A stretch of DNA of 64,000 bases from Icerya purchasi. Lineage: Eukaryota > Arthropoda > Insecta > Hemiptera > Monophlebidae. The stretch spans positions 237,061,692 to 237,125,691 of the forward strand of contig CM077115.1 in NCBI GenBank assembly GCA_039619475.1, given 5' to 3'. The notes below the pieces were generated by a model. The model was not told the origin of the DNA, ran no database searches, and saw only the letters and a list, made by a program, of their open reading frames with translations. The first letter of the stretch is position 1, and every line of letters begins with the position of its first letter. The position numbers and the translations under genes are program-made. Shown here piece by piece: positions 1 through 13,099 of this stretch.

Positions 1-3000
1 AGTAACTTTTAATCTGTAATTAATTTCATAAAGTCTAGTGAGTCATTACAATTTCAATTAAGTGTTCCATGATTTTTTCTTTTGATTGCAATTGCTAGCC
101 CCGAGTGTTCTGACGCAAGCGAGGCGAAATTTCGATTAAACTGGGAATACCACCTGTAAGTTCGCGGACGCTATTTTATCCTTTTTCACATATATCCCCA
201 TGTGCAAGATTAAATTTGTCGGTGTTAGCGTATTAGTCGCACTTATTTTCCTCTGTTTAGTGTCATTTTAAAATATTTCCTTTCCCGATGGCCTCGTCTT
301 TTGCAGCCCGTCTTCTGTTATCCGATTTAGTAGAATTATTCTTTTGTTTTCTGGTATAATGCGACATTTGAACTGTAATGGCCTGAGGAAGTTGAGCGAA
401 TTTGAAGGTGCTGTCCGCCTTTTTTGCGTATTTAATTGCAAGTTACCATTAAGTGGAAAAGGAAAATTTTGTTCTATTTCACCGTGCAAAATGTTCTGCT
501 TTTCTATTGTGCGCTAGAATATTAATATAAGAGTCGTTTGTATGGTGATGTACGATTTATCAGACTAGGAAGTTTCTCTTTCGAAAAAATAATTTTGCCT
601 CATGACTCTGTATTTAAGGGACACCGTCGTCACCGCATGTCCTCAGTTTTTGTGTCATCTAAAACATAGCAAATAAACATTCTCTATGGTGTCTTGTCGT
701 TGTAGATTAGGAGGGAGTCAGGTAGTGTCTGGTGTTATAATGTGACCGAATTCTTTATTTCACGGTAGGACGGGTAATATTAAAATGTGGGGAACGACGA
801 GTTATAGCTTTAAAATATCTTTTAAGTAATTTTCTATTACAGTTTCGTTATGATTGGAGTTTAGTAGAATTTATTTCTCGAATATGGAGTTTTTTTGTTG
901 TTTTTTTTTTTTAATGGCCCGACTTTAATTAACAAGCCATTTTTAGCCAGAATATGGATTTAGTTTGCGTTCGCCAACTTTAATTTCTTTTACGGACATG
1001 CGCTACGTTACCGACTTTGTTAGCTAAAATGATACGCCGATAATACTCTTTTTTTCAATCTTTAACAATAAGTTTAATTGCTTTCAAAACGAACAGTCTC
1101 GTATTTAATAAGTAATTTAATAGTATTATCAGTGTTATGCTTTTTTTCTTTCAATCTCTCCGGTTACAATTATTTCTGTTAGCTATTATTGTCCTTTAGC
1201 CCATTGCTTTATCAGAATTCGAACAGATGATAAGAAACGAGATTGGTCAATCGACCGAATACGATACTATCGCGATTTTAAACGATTAACGCACCATTAT
1301 GCGGCAATATAAAAACGCGTATAAAAGTTTACAGATTAAACCGGATGCAGATTTACTAGTTTTTCAGTAGAAAAACGTTACAAATTAAACATTACACCAT
1401 ATTTTTACATCAGCCGCTCCGTATAAAAATAACATTGAAAGTGTTCTAGGACGAGAGAAGAACTTCAACAGGAACCGGAATTTCCTAAGAACTATTTTTG
1501 GACTCGAAGAACGGGTGTAACTTTTATTTCAATTCAAAAAGTATAAAGCCTAATCGACGCAAATAAATTTTTTTTTTTTTTTTTAAATTTAGTAGTAGAT
1601 TCTTACGTTGGATTCGGCGTGTCGACTTTCAGGCAACGTGAAAACCCGAATACATTTATTTTTCTTTTTTTCTTCATTAAATAGCACTTTTGAAATATCG
1701 GTATCCTTTTACGTTTGGTGTTTTGTTATTCTCGTTCATGTTTAAAAATTACAATTTTTATAAATGGTAATTTGGGCGCTACTAGGAGAAGGAACGAAGA
1801 CATTGTAATAATCAGTGTAGATTTTACGAAAAAAATCACTCAGCTTCTTGACTTGAAATTAAATGCGGTAGTGTATTATTACTGCGTTTCGGTGCATTGT
1901 TGATGTCATATAGTATTGTATAGTTAAAATGACCGAAATGTTCTTCTATCCGCACTAGATATTTCGGTAATTTCGAATAGTTTCTTTATTTTTAAATTAG
2001 CCTTTTAGTTACCGGCTACTGCGAAAATATTTGCGCGTTTTGGAATTCAAAACTGGGTTTATAATTTTTTCAAAAAAAATGTTTCGAAATGACTGGGTGG
2101 TGGTAATATTTGTAAAAATCTATGCTGGTTTATGCGTACTAAACTTTGAAACAATGATCGCTAGTATTAAATATATTCGGAAGATTTTTTAATAATACCA
2201 TTTACAACAAACAGTGACGCTTAAAAAAATTGCAATCATCCGGTGTTATTCATAAATTATTCTTAAAAACGTACAAATTGCTGCGTGAACCAGTTTTAAT
2301 TTTTTTGTTTTTTTTTTTTTTTTTTTTTTTCAACACCAGTTTAGTCTGAATAATCTAATTAACAGGTTAAGGAAAAAGTTTGACAAATGAAAATTTTCGT
2401 CCAGAACAAAAATTATGATCCACGCGATCAAATATGTCGACGAAAGGTGGTTTAATAATGGGCTTCATTGGAAACTACACTAGTTCTACTTATAAGAATA
2501 TATCAATTACGTTTCAATGGAAATAGCCCGATTACTCGAGGATTTTCAGTGTTTTAATCTTTCCAATTAATAAAACTGAAAAAACATAAAGTGCGAACGA
2601 CATCGACGTTCGAGATACTACGCTGTTCGACATAGAAACTTTGTAAAGTTTAGAAACAGGAGGAATATTTACTTATGGGGAAAACTTTAGAGAATTAAAG
2701 TATATTAATCCGCCCGGAAAAAATTGAAGTTTAAAAGAAAAAAATTCTCCTTCACGGATATTTATTATAATTAATTATTCGCGATTACTTTTTTTCTCTC
2801 ATAATCATAAATTATTCTGTTACTTAATCTTTCAATGCGGTTGTACAACATTAGTATACTTCTTTTTTTTTTTTTTGTCTTGTTTTTGTCACATACACGT
2901 ATTTATAAGAAATTGTGCTTTATTTACGAAAAAAAAAATAATATATTGAATGCAAATAATTAATTAAAATATATGCGACTAATCTTCGTGAGCCCTATAA

Positions 3001-3567
3001 TCCTTTGCTTCGCATATTATGTAACACATACGTAATTTTTACATTTTACTATCAAACAAATAAAGAAAAAGAAAAATGAACTTCCTCCCGATATTTTTCT
3101 TAAATTTAAAGTTTATCTGAAAAAGCTCTATATTCATGAATCTTTTGCGCAAACTGCAGTATTTTTTTACCTCAAATATTATAATTTTAACTAGTACATT
3201 CCGGATGAATGTTTCATCGCTGCTATCTTGTCGTCTAAAACGCGTGGAAAATCTCTATCGTCCTATCTTGTTTATTTACATTCAATCTGATTTATTATTG
3301 CGTTTGTGATGAATATTAAATATTTTACAGACCGGATGAATATCAACGGGTTACGTATTTTTTTTTTTTTTTTTTTACATTTTAGAACATATTTTTGAGG
3401 AAAAATATTCTCATAAGTTGTTTAAATCTATCCTGTCTTCACAAAAAATCCTGCAAATAGAACAATAATATTCAATCACTAAGTTTAAAATACCCAATTA
3501 CAAATCGCGGAACTTGTTTTTATCCTTTTTCTCTCTTCGAAAGTTAAAAGTTATCTGCTTCGTTGCT
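1..3567. other. AT-rich non-coding DNA
   Basis: I see no gene here. Open frames are short (under 75 codons) and none resembles a known domain. The stretch holds several poly(T) runs (around 900-912, 1568-1584, 2311-2330, 2863-2875 and 3359-3376), which may be old LINE or SINE tails on the minus strand, but no coding remnant sits next to them that I can read. Confidence 0.6.
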
Positions 3568-3900
3568 TTTTTTTTTTTTTTAATGAGCCGATTTCCTGCG
3601 GCCAGTCTAATCGTTTAGATTAATGTTACACATCTGTATTTGTTTTTCATGAATTTATACAATAATCCACATAAATAGGAACGGAGGTTCGAAACAATTT
3701 TAGAGTATTCCATTCCCTCGATATCTCTTTCTCCTAGTTAAATCTACCATCTCATAATCGCACTGCCAGACCATATGGTCCATTGATGCTTTCAATCCAC
3801 ACTTGGGACAAGTGTTTTCTCTGTTACTACATTTATATTTTAATCAGATGTTCCGCTACCGGACAATATCAGCAGTCTTACCATTGTAGCTTTTTTATGA
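3568..3900 (-). mobile_element. Possible LINE 3'-terminal remnant
   Basis: On the minus strand, about 3720-3840 reads a cysteine/histidine cluster of the form CPKCG ... DHMVWQC, like the C-x2-C ... H ... C knuckle that ends the ORF2 of several LINE clades. A poly(T) run at 3568-3582 on the + strand would be its poly(A) tail. The frame is broken on both sides, no reverse transcriptase part is left, and no target-site duplication was found. This is a weak call; it could be chance. Confidence 0.3.
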
Positions 3901-4821
3901 TCCCTATCGAGTTGTGTTCCTTTAAACTACGCTATTTTTGGAAATGACGTTACTGACTTGTAATATGTATACTGTTCCATTCTACGTATATGTGATTTCT
4001 AGTGTCACGGTGACAAAATCCCTCCAGTTCAATTTTAACGTTAATAATTCTGTCAGTTGCTTTTCGACTACTTTCATCGGCCACTACCTCATTTCCTTTA
4101 ATTCCGCAGTGGAAAGGAACTTACTTCAATAATGAAATGTTGGCTACCCCCCCTACTTGCTGCATGTATGCATATTTCCTTATTAAACATTCCATGATTA
4201 TACAGCTTTAACAATCAAAATTCATATTTTTTTTTTTTTAAATAAGCCAAACATCGAAGTATCGCAATACATTTCTGTAGTAAGTCACGAACCAGCATAC
4301 TGCAAGCAAAATGTTTGGGACCGATTACCGTTTGCATGATAAAAGACAACGTTGAATTTATTCCGAAATATATCTACTGATCCGTCAGTGAACGGTATTT
4401 GCCAAAGCGGAATCGCTATATTTTAAACCTGAATGGCTTTCTCTTAAAAATTTGCCATGGCTCCCCTCCGTTTGTGCGCCACATATTGATTCTTGAAAAT
4501 CTATTCCGTATGGAGCCATTTTGCCATTATAATCCCGGATTTGTGAAGAATTGCTGTAACTTTTTGTTAAACCGGTAGAATTGCTTATATGGACTGCTTC
4601 AGGAATTCTTTTTTACGGGATGATAACGTTTAACTTTGAAATAAAACTTATCCGTGTATTATGAATATTTTACTGGGGTATTTCAAATATTTCTGTTCAG
4701 ACGATATCGTAAGGGGTTAACTTTATACATCCCGGATAAAGTGGAAGGATTCTGAATTATTTAAAAAGTCTGTAAATCTAAATTTATTTAAATTGAGTAC
4801 TGTGAGGCACGTTAAAATGAA
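3901..4821. other. Non-coding spacer
   Basis: Nothing recognisable. There is one poly(T) run at about 4228-4240 and short open frames that look random in composition. Confidence 0.5.
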
Positions 4822-6240
4822 TTTTTTTCTTTTTTTTTGTTCTTTCTACAATCTGTAAATAATTGCAATCAGTAGAACTGACCCAGGCAAAATAGCAAGA
4901 AGCAAATAATTCAATACGACTGGTCAGTTCACTGACCCCAGTTTCCTTGCTGCATCAGATCTAAATAAATTCACCGATTGTTCAAAACATCACGTGACCC
5001 CGCAGCCTTTTCAATCGACGTGTTGACGGATCAGGTATATTTTGATCCGCTACGTATTAGCCACCGGCCTGTCAAAGAAGTTCTTGTATCTCGATTTTAT
5101 TATTTCAGTAACAGAAAGAATCCGGAAATCTTTTCTTATCGATGTATTCGATACAAACCACGGTGGTGCACCGACTATCTTATCTTAGACTCAACCGCTT
5201 GAATGCGACGTATATGTGATTTTTTAGCAATTCCTCAAAGTTCGACACTCCCGTATGTCCAGATCGGCTTAATTAAGCTATTGTATATTAATATTTTGTT
5301 ATCTAATGATAATCTGGATATGGAATATCCATCAACCGCGAAAGCAATCCATATCGCCTTCTTATTTCGCCAATTTTGATCGACCCCACGTAAGGCGTTT
5401 ATCTAGGTACAAGCCTAAGTATCTTACATTACTTACCTTCAGGATAAGATTCCCATTTAGATAAACTATGCCTCTCCGTAATGTAAATGTGATAAGGCTG
5501 TTTTTCCCTTCATTGACTCTTATCCTCCAGTCTGTCAACCATGATTCTAAAAACGGGTATAATCTAAAAACGGGTATAAGTTGCTGCTGCAAGTAATTTG
5601 TTGCTCTAGTCACTTCGGAATCAGAAGCAATTACTCATGTATCATCAGCAAAGGTGCACAGCGTTCTCTGTTAGGGGCAGCACATCATGAATGATGTAAA
5701 CAACATCGGCCTAAGAATACTTCCCTGAGGAACCCCGGATAAGACCGGATAAATAGAAGAGTAAGTATTACCTTCTTTAACGCTGAAATACCTCTCGGCA
5801 AGATATGATCTAATAATATGGAAAAATATTGTTACGGTAAGACATCTTTTAACTTATATAAAATGTCCGGGTGCCGCACCCGATCAAATGCCTGAGACAC
5901 GTCCAAGAGCGCTGCAGAGCAATACATTTTATTCTCAAGCAGACAGCAGTTATATAGTCGAACAACCCTATGATACACAGGGCAATGTATTTTCCTGAAA
6001 CCAAACTGGCAAAGTGGAATCATCCCACTCTCCTCTAAGATAGGATGTATACGATTGAGTAATATTTTTCTAAAAAAACTTTACCCATTAGCGGGAGATG
6101 TCTAAAAGACGTGTACAAGTGAGAGCGAGTTTATGAGGTTTGGGGACGATTTTTATTATCGATTACTTCCAAACGAATTGGTAAGTAGCTTAACCGGAGC
6201 AATGCAAAGTTTAAAACTATAGTTGATCATATTCTTCTCC
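4822..6240 (-). mobile_element. 5'-truncated jockey-like LINE
   Basis: This is a non-LTR retrotransposon remnant reading right to left. Its 3' end is an A-rich tail (T-rich on + at 4822-4848) and it is cut off at the 5' side near 6240, so the endonuclease part is missing. The coding part is described in the next entry. There is no RNase H domain, and the product ends soon after the APWFVSNTSIRKDF-type block and an RLKR-type end, as in jockey-clade elements. The element ends were placed by where the similarity fades, so the right boundary may be off by tens of bases. No target-site duplication was identified. Confidence 0.85.
4975..6235 (-). pseudogene. Decayed LINE reverse transcriptase (jockey-like ORF2)
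   Basis: In minus-strand order, blocks matching a LINE reverse transcriptase can be read: WK and PKP motifs (about 6140-6180), a KVF/RKILLNR block (6050-6090), QFGFR (5995-6009), LDVSQAFDRV (5875-5905), GVPQGSI (5716-5736), the catalytic FADD (5641-5652), YLGLYLD (about 5400-5421), a PIWTYG block (about 5250-5264) and APWF (5153-5170). The catalytic Asp pair is present, but a TGA follows it within three codons, and there are further stops and at least one frameshift near 6070. It would act in target-primed reverse transcription; this copy cannot be translated intact. Its residue blocks fit the jockey group better than RTE or R1. Confidence 0.85.
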
Positions 6241-8289
6241 TCTCTTTTTTGCCGGGCGTAATCAATTTTAAATATGCTGCACACCAACCGCGCTTTGTTA
6301 ATCTCCTATTGTTTGCCAGAACTACTCGGTCAGGAAAAACGTCTGAGAAGGTATTTTCTAATTAGTGTCGATTGTAAAAAATCGTTACATAATCGAAAAT
6401 GTAAGAGCGAGCCACTACGTACAATAAACGTGCGGACTGCACTTGTGTGACGATAGAGCAAATCAATATTAACAGTTTCAGTCGTGATTTCGCATTAATT
6501 TCCGTTGCGATCGCCATGAACGCTACCACCATTGCACAGGAACAAACAAGTAGTAGTAATGATGCTTAAGCGGTATAAAAGTTTCCGCTATGTATCGTAC
6601 GCTTTTCAGTTGGGTACAATTTTAGATAACACACCTCGTATGTTATACTAAACACTGTTAGTAGTTCGGTTATTGATCATAAGAACTGAATAGTGAAATG
6701 TGCAGGACGGTATTTTCTGATTTTTCTGTCGATTGGCATATATGTACCAGCTAGGTTTAAACAATTTTTTTGGATGCTCATCTAGCTCCAGTGAAAGAAT
6801 TTTCCAATTTCCATCGATTGTTTCCGGTTATTTCTTGTATATCGAACAACTTTCAGCTGAGCAGAATTGATCCTCGTTCGCACCGATTTTTTACGTTTCC
6901 GGGACAATTTTTTTTAGTTAAAAGTATCATGCTGAATTCGCTTGAAAACGTTGCGTTATCGAAAAAAGTTTATTCGACAGTTTACCGACTTTTACATTAA
7001 CCGATTTCCGAAAACGAACATGCGCTGAGAATTTTTTTCTGGATTTAAATTTTGAATAAATTTTTCCGAGTAAAAGCTTGCCCGTCTTGTAATCCGTAGA
7101 TCAGTATATTTAGAGGAATATAATGTTCAAAAAAATACTCGAGGAAAAAAAAAAGTTGTTAAAAAGAAAATTTAGATTTAAAATAACGCTACCGATTTCG
7201 ATAGGTATTCTCAAAATCGTTGCTTCAAAGAGAAGTGCTAGTACCGCCGCGATAAATGGTAAAGCTGGAAAAACACGCACTGAAAGCTGGACTTTTTTCT
7301 ATCATTATTTGTTTTCCTTTTAGGGCTAGGATTACTTTGCAACTAGAAAAAAATAAAAAAAAAACAGAAAAGACTAAAGTACTTTTACATTTGAAACTAA
7401 TGGACGAAGCGAAATTAATCAAATTTAAATTATTAATGGGACGTAGTGAATCGTTTGTGCACCTGGGCGCAAGCAACAGAGAAATTAGCTAGCTGCTGGA
7501 GTTGCGAGATTTACAATTACTTTTCGACTCAAATGGAAGCTTTAAATTCGTAATAAAAATTAGCCGTTTTCGAAATAGTTTCCCGCGTACAATTTAAAAA
7601 AAAAAAAAAAATGTGTTTTTCTTTTTTCTTCCTATTTAACTTTTTCCGCTTGTTAACGAACGGAAGATTTTTTCGCCTCTTTTTTTCTTTCCTCCTTCGC
7701 GTTCGCTGTTAACAAGCACGAAAATGAATGTGAAAAGGGCGCCTTGATAATGTCGAATTCGGGTTCTCCTAAGCGATTTTAAATTATTCCGCTCGCAGTG
7801 CATCCGGTACAAATATCCCTCCAGCGATTTAGAAGCCGAAAAGGGCACTTGTGCGTCAAAAAGTTTCACGATAAAAAATAACACAGCAGCAGCTGTACCA
7901 CACTCAATTTATCAAATCCATCACAGCGTACAGCCAACGAAAATAAAGAGCGGACGGATATTCAAACGAGAATCCTTTGAGGATATCCGAAATTTATGAC
8001 GGAAACTCGAAATACGATCCTGGTTCCGAGTGTTTGTTGATGATTTATCCTACAACGATACTGTTTCCAGCGCCACAACAGCCTCACATTTCGGACCGAC
8101 TGATCGAAACAAATCTTTTAACATTGCAAAAAAAATCGTCCAGGCCGTGCTCGATAATCTACGCTAAACGAGACACACATTTAACAAGCAAAGTGTCCTG
8201 CTGAGACATTTTTTTCACATCATCGGACAAAATTAAAAAATCCTGATCTTTGCTGTGTGCGTGCGCCTACGTTATTGTTTTTGAATGCA
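6241..8289. other. Non-coding spacer
   Basis: No gene recognised. Several open frames of 60-85 codons at 7120-7880 overlap one another on both strands in A/T-rich DNA and show no domain, so I treat them as chance. A TATA/initiator pair at 6574-6610 is listed separately. Confidence 0.5.
6574..6610 (+). promoter_or_regulatory. Candidate TATA box plus initiator
   Basis: A perfect TATAAAAG (6574-6581) is followed 34 bases later by TCAGT (6606-6610), the arthropod initiator, with its A at 6608. The spacing is close to the usual 30-33. No downstream promoter element is evident and no coding exon was recognised downstream, so this could be a chance pair in AT-rich DNA. Confidence 0.2.
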
Positions 8290-9190
8290 TTTTTTTTTTT
8301 TTTTTGTAGACACAACACCCTGTACCGTATTTAACTGATGTGGCTATTACAGTGCGAGGATGCGCAGTTTGTTCTTATAGATAGCTACTTATTCTACTAA
8401 TTCTGACACTGTGTGTCACAGATGAAATTGCATTGGGGGAATTCTTACGTATGTGTTAGTGACTGCTTTGTTATTTATAAAAGGGAGCGATGGGGCGAGA
8501 ATGCTGGACCGGTCACACAGTATGTGGGGAGTTGAGGGAGCGACTTTTTGGCAACAGAAAGGACAATTCATAGGAGGTGAGGGGTTCTTTGCAAAATAAA
8601 GTTATGCGACAAGGCTGTGTGGCCTGTGCGTAAGCGGCTAAGGGCACAGAAATCTCTACGGGAAATGCTTTTTCCTGGCCACCATGGTTCAGTTGAGGGT
8701 TTGATTAGTCTTAAGGAAGTCGGACAAGAGAATACGAGGACATGATGATATTAAAAATTACGTTTGCTAGATAATGTCGGGGAAGGCTGTTATTAGGCAA
8801 GGAGCAGTATAATGCTGCTAGGGCGGACGTATCGACGCGTTCATTTCCAGAAATCATGGCCGGGCGTCCATAAAAAGGAAATAAAGCACTCTCTCTTAAT
8901 GAGTTCATAAAATACCTGCTGGATTTGAATTACTAAAGGATATTCGGCGAGAGGATTAGAGATTGTCGATAGTGCCGCGGATGAATCAGATACCAACAGG
9001 GCATTCAGTAATGTAGGCTCTACAGAAATAAAATATTCCATATATTTCAGCCTCCAGTCTCGAACAACTGTTATTCAGTCAAATGCTTCAAATCACATCG
9101 CAGGCTTCAAAGGAGCAAGCGGTTGGGGATAAAGTAGTCTCTGAGGTGGCCTTGGCAGCATCCGTCTTTGAGGCAAAATTTAGCTGTATC
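8290..9190 (-). mobile_element. LINE 3' part with RNase H and C-terminal domain
   Basis: Minus-strand remnant of a LINE of the group that carries RNase H (I-like). An RNase H domain is readable: EAEIYGIF (about 9040-9065), SDSSAAL (about 8970-8990), then WTPGH (about 8855-8870), and after a frameshift GNERVDTSA. Downstream comes a second conserved block, RLRTGHTALSHNFIL (about 8593-8637), which in these LINEs precedes the terminal zinc knuckle; a CPFCC ... HILC trace follows. A 17-base T run at 8290-8306 fits the poly(A) tail. The reverse transcriptase part is absent, so the copy is 5'-truncated or has decayed beyond reading to the right of about 9190. Confidence 0.75.
8708..9075 (-). pseudogene. 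Decayed LINE RNase H domain
   Basis: The RNase H fold of a retrotransposon polyprotein, which would remove RNA from the RNA:DNA hybrid. Seen are the AE and SDS acidic motifs and the late NERVD acidic residue typical of the family. The frame shifts between the PGH and GNE halves, so no continuous protein can be made. Confidence 0.7.
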
Positions 9191-9326
9191 GCCGTGATCT
9201 GGAAGCGTCTCCTCTATCTGCTATTTATACATACTGTATCCCTCAATATTAATGAATATGTTAAGCACTGCTTTTAAATAACTATAAAATTTTCAGCGAT
9301 GCATGTGTAGATGAAAAATATATCTT

Positions 9327-9370
9327 AGGCCGGCCCCCATTAAAAAAAAATTCCTAATTTTATGTAACAT
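9327..9370 (+). repeat. Direct copy of a GGCCGGCCCCCATTA motif
   Basis: The motif GCCGGCCCCCATTA occurs here and again at about 9500-9513, each followed by an A-run and an AATTT(T)ATGTAAC block. The second copy is part of the inverted-repeat element at 9479-9667. This looks like half of an older or partly duplicated copy. Confidence 0.5.
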
Positions 9371-9478
9371 TTGTTATATTTTGACGCTTCAAACTTTTCT
9401 ACATTTGTCGTTTTCGAACCGAAACGCGCGTATCTCGTATAAATGTGGCAAATTCTTCGCTATTGCACAGATATATAT

Positions 9479-9667
9479 TAATTACAACGTAATTATTAAG
9501 CCGGCCCCCATTAGATTTTGTAACTAAAAAAATGTCCCAATTTAATGTAACGAAAACATGTCATAATTGTATGTAACGAAAAAAAACGTTCATCACGTAT
9601 GTTTTTTTTGTTTTTTATTTGTTCACGCATAACTCAATGGGCCGATTTAGAATTACGTTGTAAATTA
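9479..9667. mobile_element. Short inverted-repeat element (MITE candidate)
   Basis: Bases 9479-9507 and 9639-9667 are imperfect inverted repeats of about 29 bp (TAATTACAACGTAATT... ending in GGCCGGCCC against the reverse complement of GGGCCGATTTAGAATTACG). The 189-bp unit has no coding capacity. The size and terminal inverted repeats fit a MITE; the superfamily is unknown. Confidence 0.45.
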
Positions 9668-11130
9668 TGATCATTTTATACTAAGTATAGAAGAGAAAGA
9701 GACAGAAATGTAAGCAAGCAAGAGGGGTCGTCAAGGGGCACAGCCCTTTGCGAGGCCAAAATAACCGAGTTATATATAACTTTACTCAGACTTATGGTGC
9801 TACTTTGTTAAATCAAAATGAAGCTTTTACAAATATTCCAAAAATTTCATAAATTCCTCGAAAACGTTACAAAAATTAATCATTATAGAGCGCAAAAGTG
9901 AATGTTTTTTGAGTGGCCAAAGTAGTTATATGATCGCACTTCGTTTACATTCGCGTTGCGATTATTGTGACAATTGTTATCACCAGAAAATCGGCAAAGC
10001 TCGAACTTTTCCTGTATTGTTTTTATTTCAAGTTTCTTCGTTTCTCCTCAAATCTCGTTTCCTTTTTCCCTTTTACTTGCCGGATCTTACTCTTAATATA
10101 GGGATGGCTGCTAAACCTTAACTTCTACAAGAATACCATTGAAATCGTATATTCACCGTTTTCAAAGTGATTTTCCTTTTATCGCTGAATATCCATAATT
10201 AATAAACATTTGCTTCAAATTAAAGGTATGTATATTTACGCGTACGACATGACCGTGGCGCTTTCAAAACTTGAGTAAAATATTATATGATGGCTTCTTC
10301 ATATAGCCCGATCTCTTAAAAGTTCTCTGAAACACCCTTCGCCGACACATTATCCGCTTCAATTTGGTTTCAGCAACAATCATTCACAACCCTTTTTTTG
10401 AAGAATTATCGAAAAAAATTAATACCTAGCACTTAAATAGCAAAAAGACTACTTTTAATCTCGGATGTCGCTTTTAAAAACTGCCATAGCCAGAATCTGA
10501 ACACTCTCACTATATAGGTTCGCGAATTAAATATGTGCTCTATGAGAACGAAATCGTACGTTTCAAGTGAACTACACCTGCAACAAGAAAGTTGACCAAA
10601 GTTGTTGTCCGGAAGATACGACGGGACCGCTACTGTGAAATCATGTACACAGCGTAAATACCGAAGATGGATTTTTCAACAAACCGTATCGTAAGCTATT
10701 GTAAACGTAGCCATTTTTCCCCTATCGCCTCTTTCCCTTATTCCAACCGCCCTTCTTTTTTTATTTTCCAATCAACCAATATCTAGCTGCTCTTGACATC
10801 ATTTTCTCCGCAGTCAGCGTCGTTTCATTATTTCCCGCTTCGTTCACTTCACATTTCATTTCGGTTGCTTTCAATTTCGAGTTTTCGATGATTTTGTTTT
10901 TGCCTAATATCCTGCAGATTCTGATCGAATTTTGTCTCGAATGTCTTATCATTTCTTCGAATATCCATTTTTTGAATCCACAATTCGATTTTTCACACTG
11001 CCGATAGTATCAGATTCTCTTACCCTTTGTTTCATTTTCAGTTGTGTTTCTATTTTAATTTCATTTCATCAATTCCTAATTATTTTTAAATGTAATTCGA
11101 TAATTTTGAATTTCTCTTTTCCAGTTTCCC
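9668..11130. other. Non-coding spacer
   Basis: No gene, repeat array or transposon part recognised; AT-rich with short chance frames only. Confidence 0.5.
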
Positions 11131-11248
11131 GAAACCAATGAAACCAATGAGACCAATGAAACCAATGAAACCAATGAAACCAATGAAACCAATGAAACCA
11201 ATGAAACCAATGAAACCAATGAAACCAATGAAACTAATGAAACTAATG
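11131..11248 (+). repeat. 9-bp tandem repeat (CCAATGAAA)n
   Basis: About 13 copies of a 9-bp unit with few changes (one GAGACC and two AAACTA variants). Because 9 is a multiple of 3, all frames stay open. It yields apparent Met-Lys-Pro repeats on + and Ser-Leu-Val or Gly-Phe-Ile repeats on -. These are artefacts of the array, not proteins. Confidence 0.95.
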
Positions 11249-13099
11249 TCTTCAGCATACGAACTCAAACGTAAAAAAAGAAAAAAAAGAAATACGCATA
11301 CAGTGATCACAGCTGCTTTATTAATTGTATTTCCAGTTTTGAATCCCCCTCGGGTACAACACATATTTTATATGGTACCGCTACGGTAAATTTTACATTT
11401 ATTCTTTCATCCTAAGCGAAGCATTTCTAATAGCATTATTTATTTTTCAATATTAGACGGGCTTTTGATATCATAAACATAACATTATTTCATAAATCTG
11501 GTTAAGATTTTTGCTTTTTAGAACAATCTCCAAAAAAAAACAGGTTAAAACATCTGTTTTTAGTTTTCAATACTCTTCATATTGGGTCTATTAGAATTTA
11601 TGTACTCGTTATTTCGTAGCCGTTATTTTATGCCGACTAATTCATCATTTGCTATAAGAAGAAGAACAAAATAGGTGGTTTAAACGAGAGATTAATAAGA
11701 GAATCGTTTTATTCATTTCGAATATCGGTTATTTTTTGGTATGGCAAAGGCAAAAATAATAATTGAAATTGCAATAACCTATTTGAACTGTTCATAATCA
11801 GAACTTGCACAGTCAAATTACGAACGTAATTTTCAAAAATAACAATAAATATAAATCTTGTGATTCTTATTCTGTACTATATTAGGTTTACTATGCGCAT
11901 CTGTAACTCTTCTTAGACATCTTTACAGAAAGATCCATCTCTGCTGCGGCTTATTTAGAAAGATCAATTTTAGGAAACTCTGCGAAGTTTGAATACAGCA
12001 ATCTCAGATCTATTTAATCGCTTTATAAAGTCAGGAGTGCTATTAATGATCGCAAAGAAACACGATGTGTTGGTTCACGAAAAAGAGAAAAAATGCGGTT
12101 TTTACTGAGAAGATTCATAATTTGGCGGGAATGCTTTGCTTCATCAGCATGGTAGATGTGATTATTTGCGTAATTTCGTAACAATTCTGTAGAGTGGAAA
12201 AAATAGGAGAAATAGTTTGACCGAAAGTATTAATCAAGAGAAAAGTTCATAACTGCTGGAGAGTTTTCCAAGGAGGCAAGTGACGTATTAATACATTTTA
12301 AGTATCACGGGTCGATGTCATAGTACGATAAAGTTTATAAAAGTCGGAGAACGGAGTCATTGCGAAAATAAGGATTACAAAGATCAAGGAATGTATCATT
12401 TAACGAGTGAAAGGTTCTGAGAAAATTGCAATAGATGCGATCCCGGCAAAGAGAAGAGGGGGAACGTACGCTCAAGTATTAATTGAAGATATTGCAGAGG
12501 CGTAACAATTTTAGGTAATGATGGAAATAATTTGGAACGGGAAAGAGCCGTCAGTTAAATTTCGATCTGGTCAAATATTGATGGTATAAACAATAACTGC
12601 AATGGCGGAAGGTGAGAGGAAGGATAGAATAATAAGAAATAGGGTGCTCGAGTTCCGACAGATGGAAATACACAACGCTCGACATGAACATTTAGATAAG
12701 ATATAACCAGTAAGAGAGAAATTTAAAATGGAAACAAGGGATGTTGATTAGTTTTTAAATTTTTCATTCTGAAACATTAGGCGAATAATTTGCAAAAAAG
12801 GAATTACTACCAGCTTTTTTCTCTCCGCACAAGAAGTCGCATAGAATAGCCGGCATTTTAAAAATGTCCACAGTAGCTTTCGTTATTTTTCTTTTTGACG
12901 CGTCTGATTTACGGAAGTGCGCGCAAAAGATCACACGAAAAATTGTTCGTTTATCTAAATGCTGCTTGCATTTTTAATCCCCCCCCACCCCCCACCTCCT
13001 GCAATTTGTTACGTCTCTAATAGTTTTGTTTTAGTGCAGACTCGTAGGTCTGCAGAGGTTCAGCTGTGCACCAACAATTTTTCAGATCCATTCGAATTT
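11249..13099. other. Non-coding spacer
   Basis: No recognisable gene. The right part (about 11,900-12,750) is less rich in homopolymers than its surroundings, but stops occur in all frames. Confidence 0.5.

Noticed and set aside
11076..11389. Repeat proteins (Met-Lys-Pro; Ser-Leu-Val; Gly-Phe-Ile)
   Set aside because: All derive from the 9-bp tandem array.
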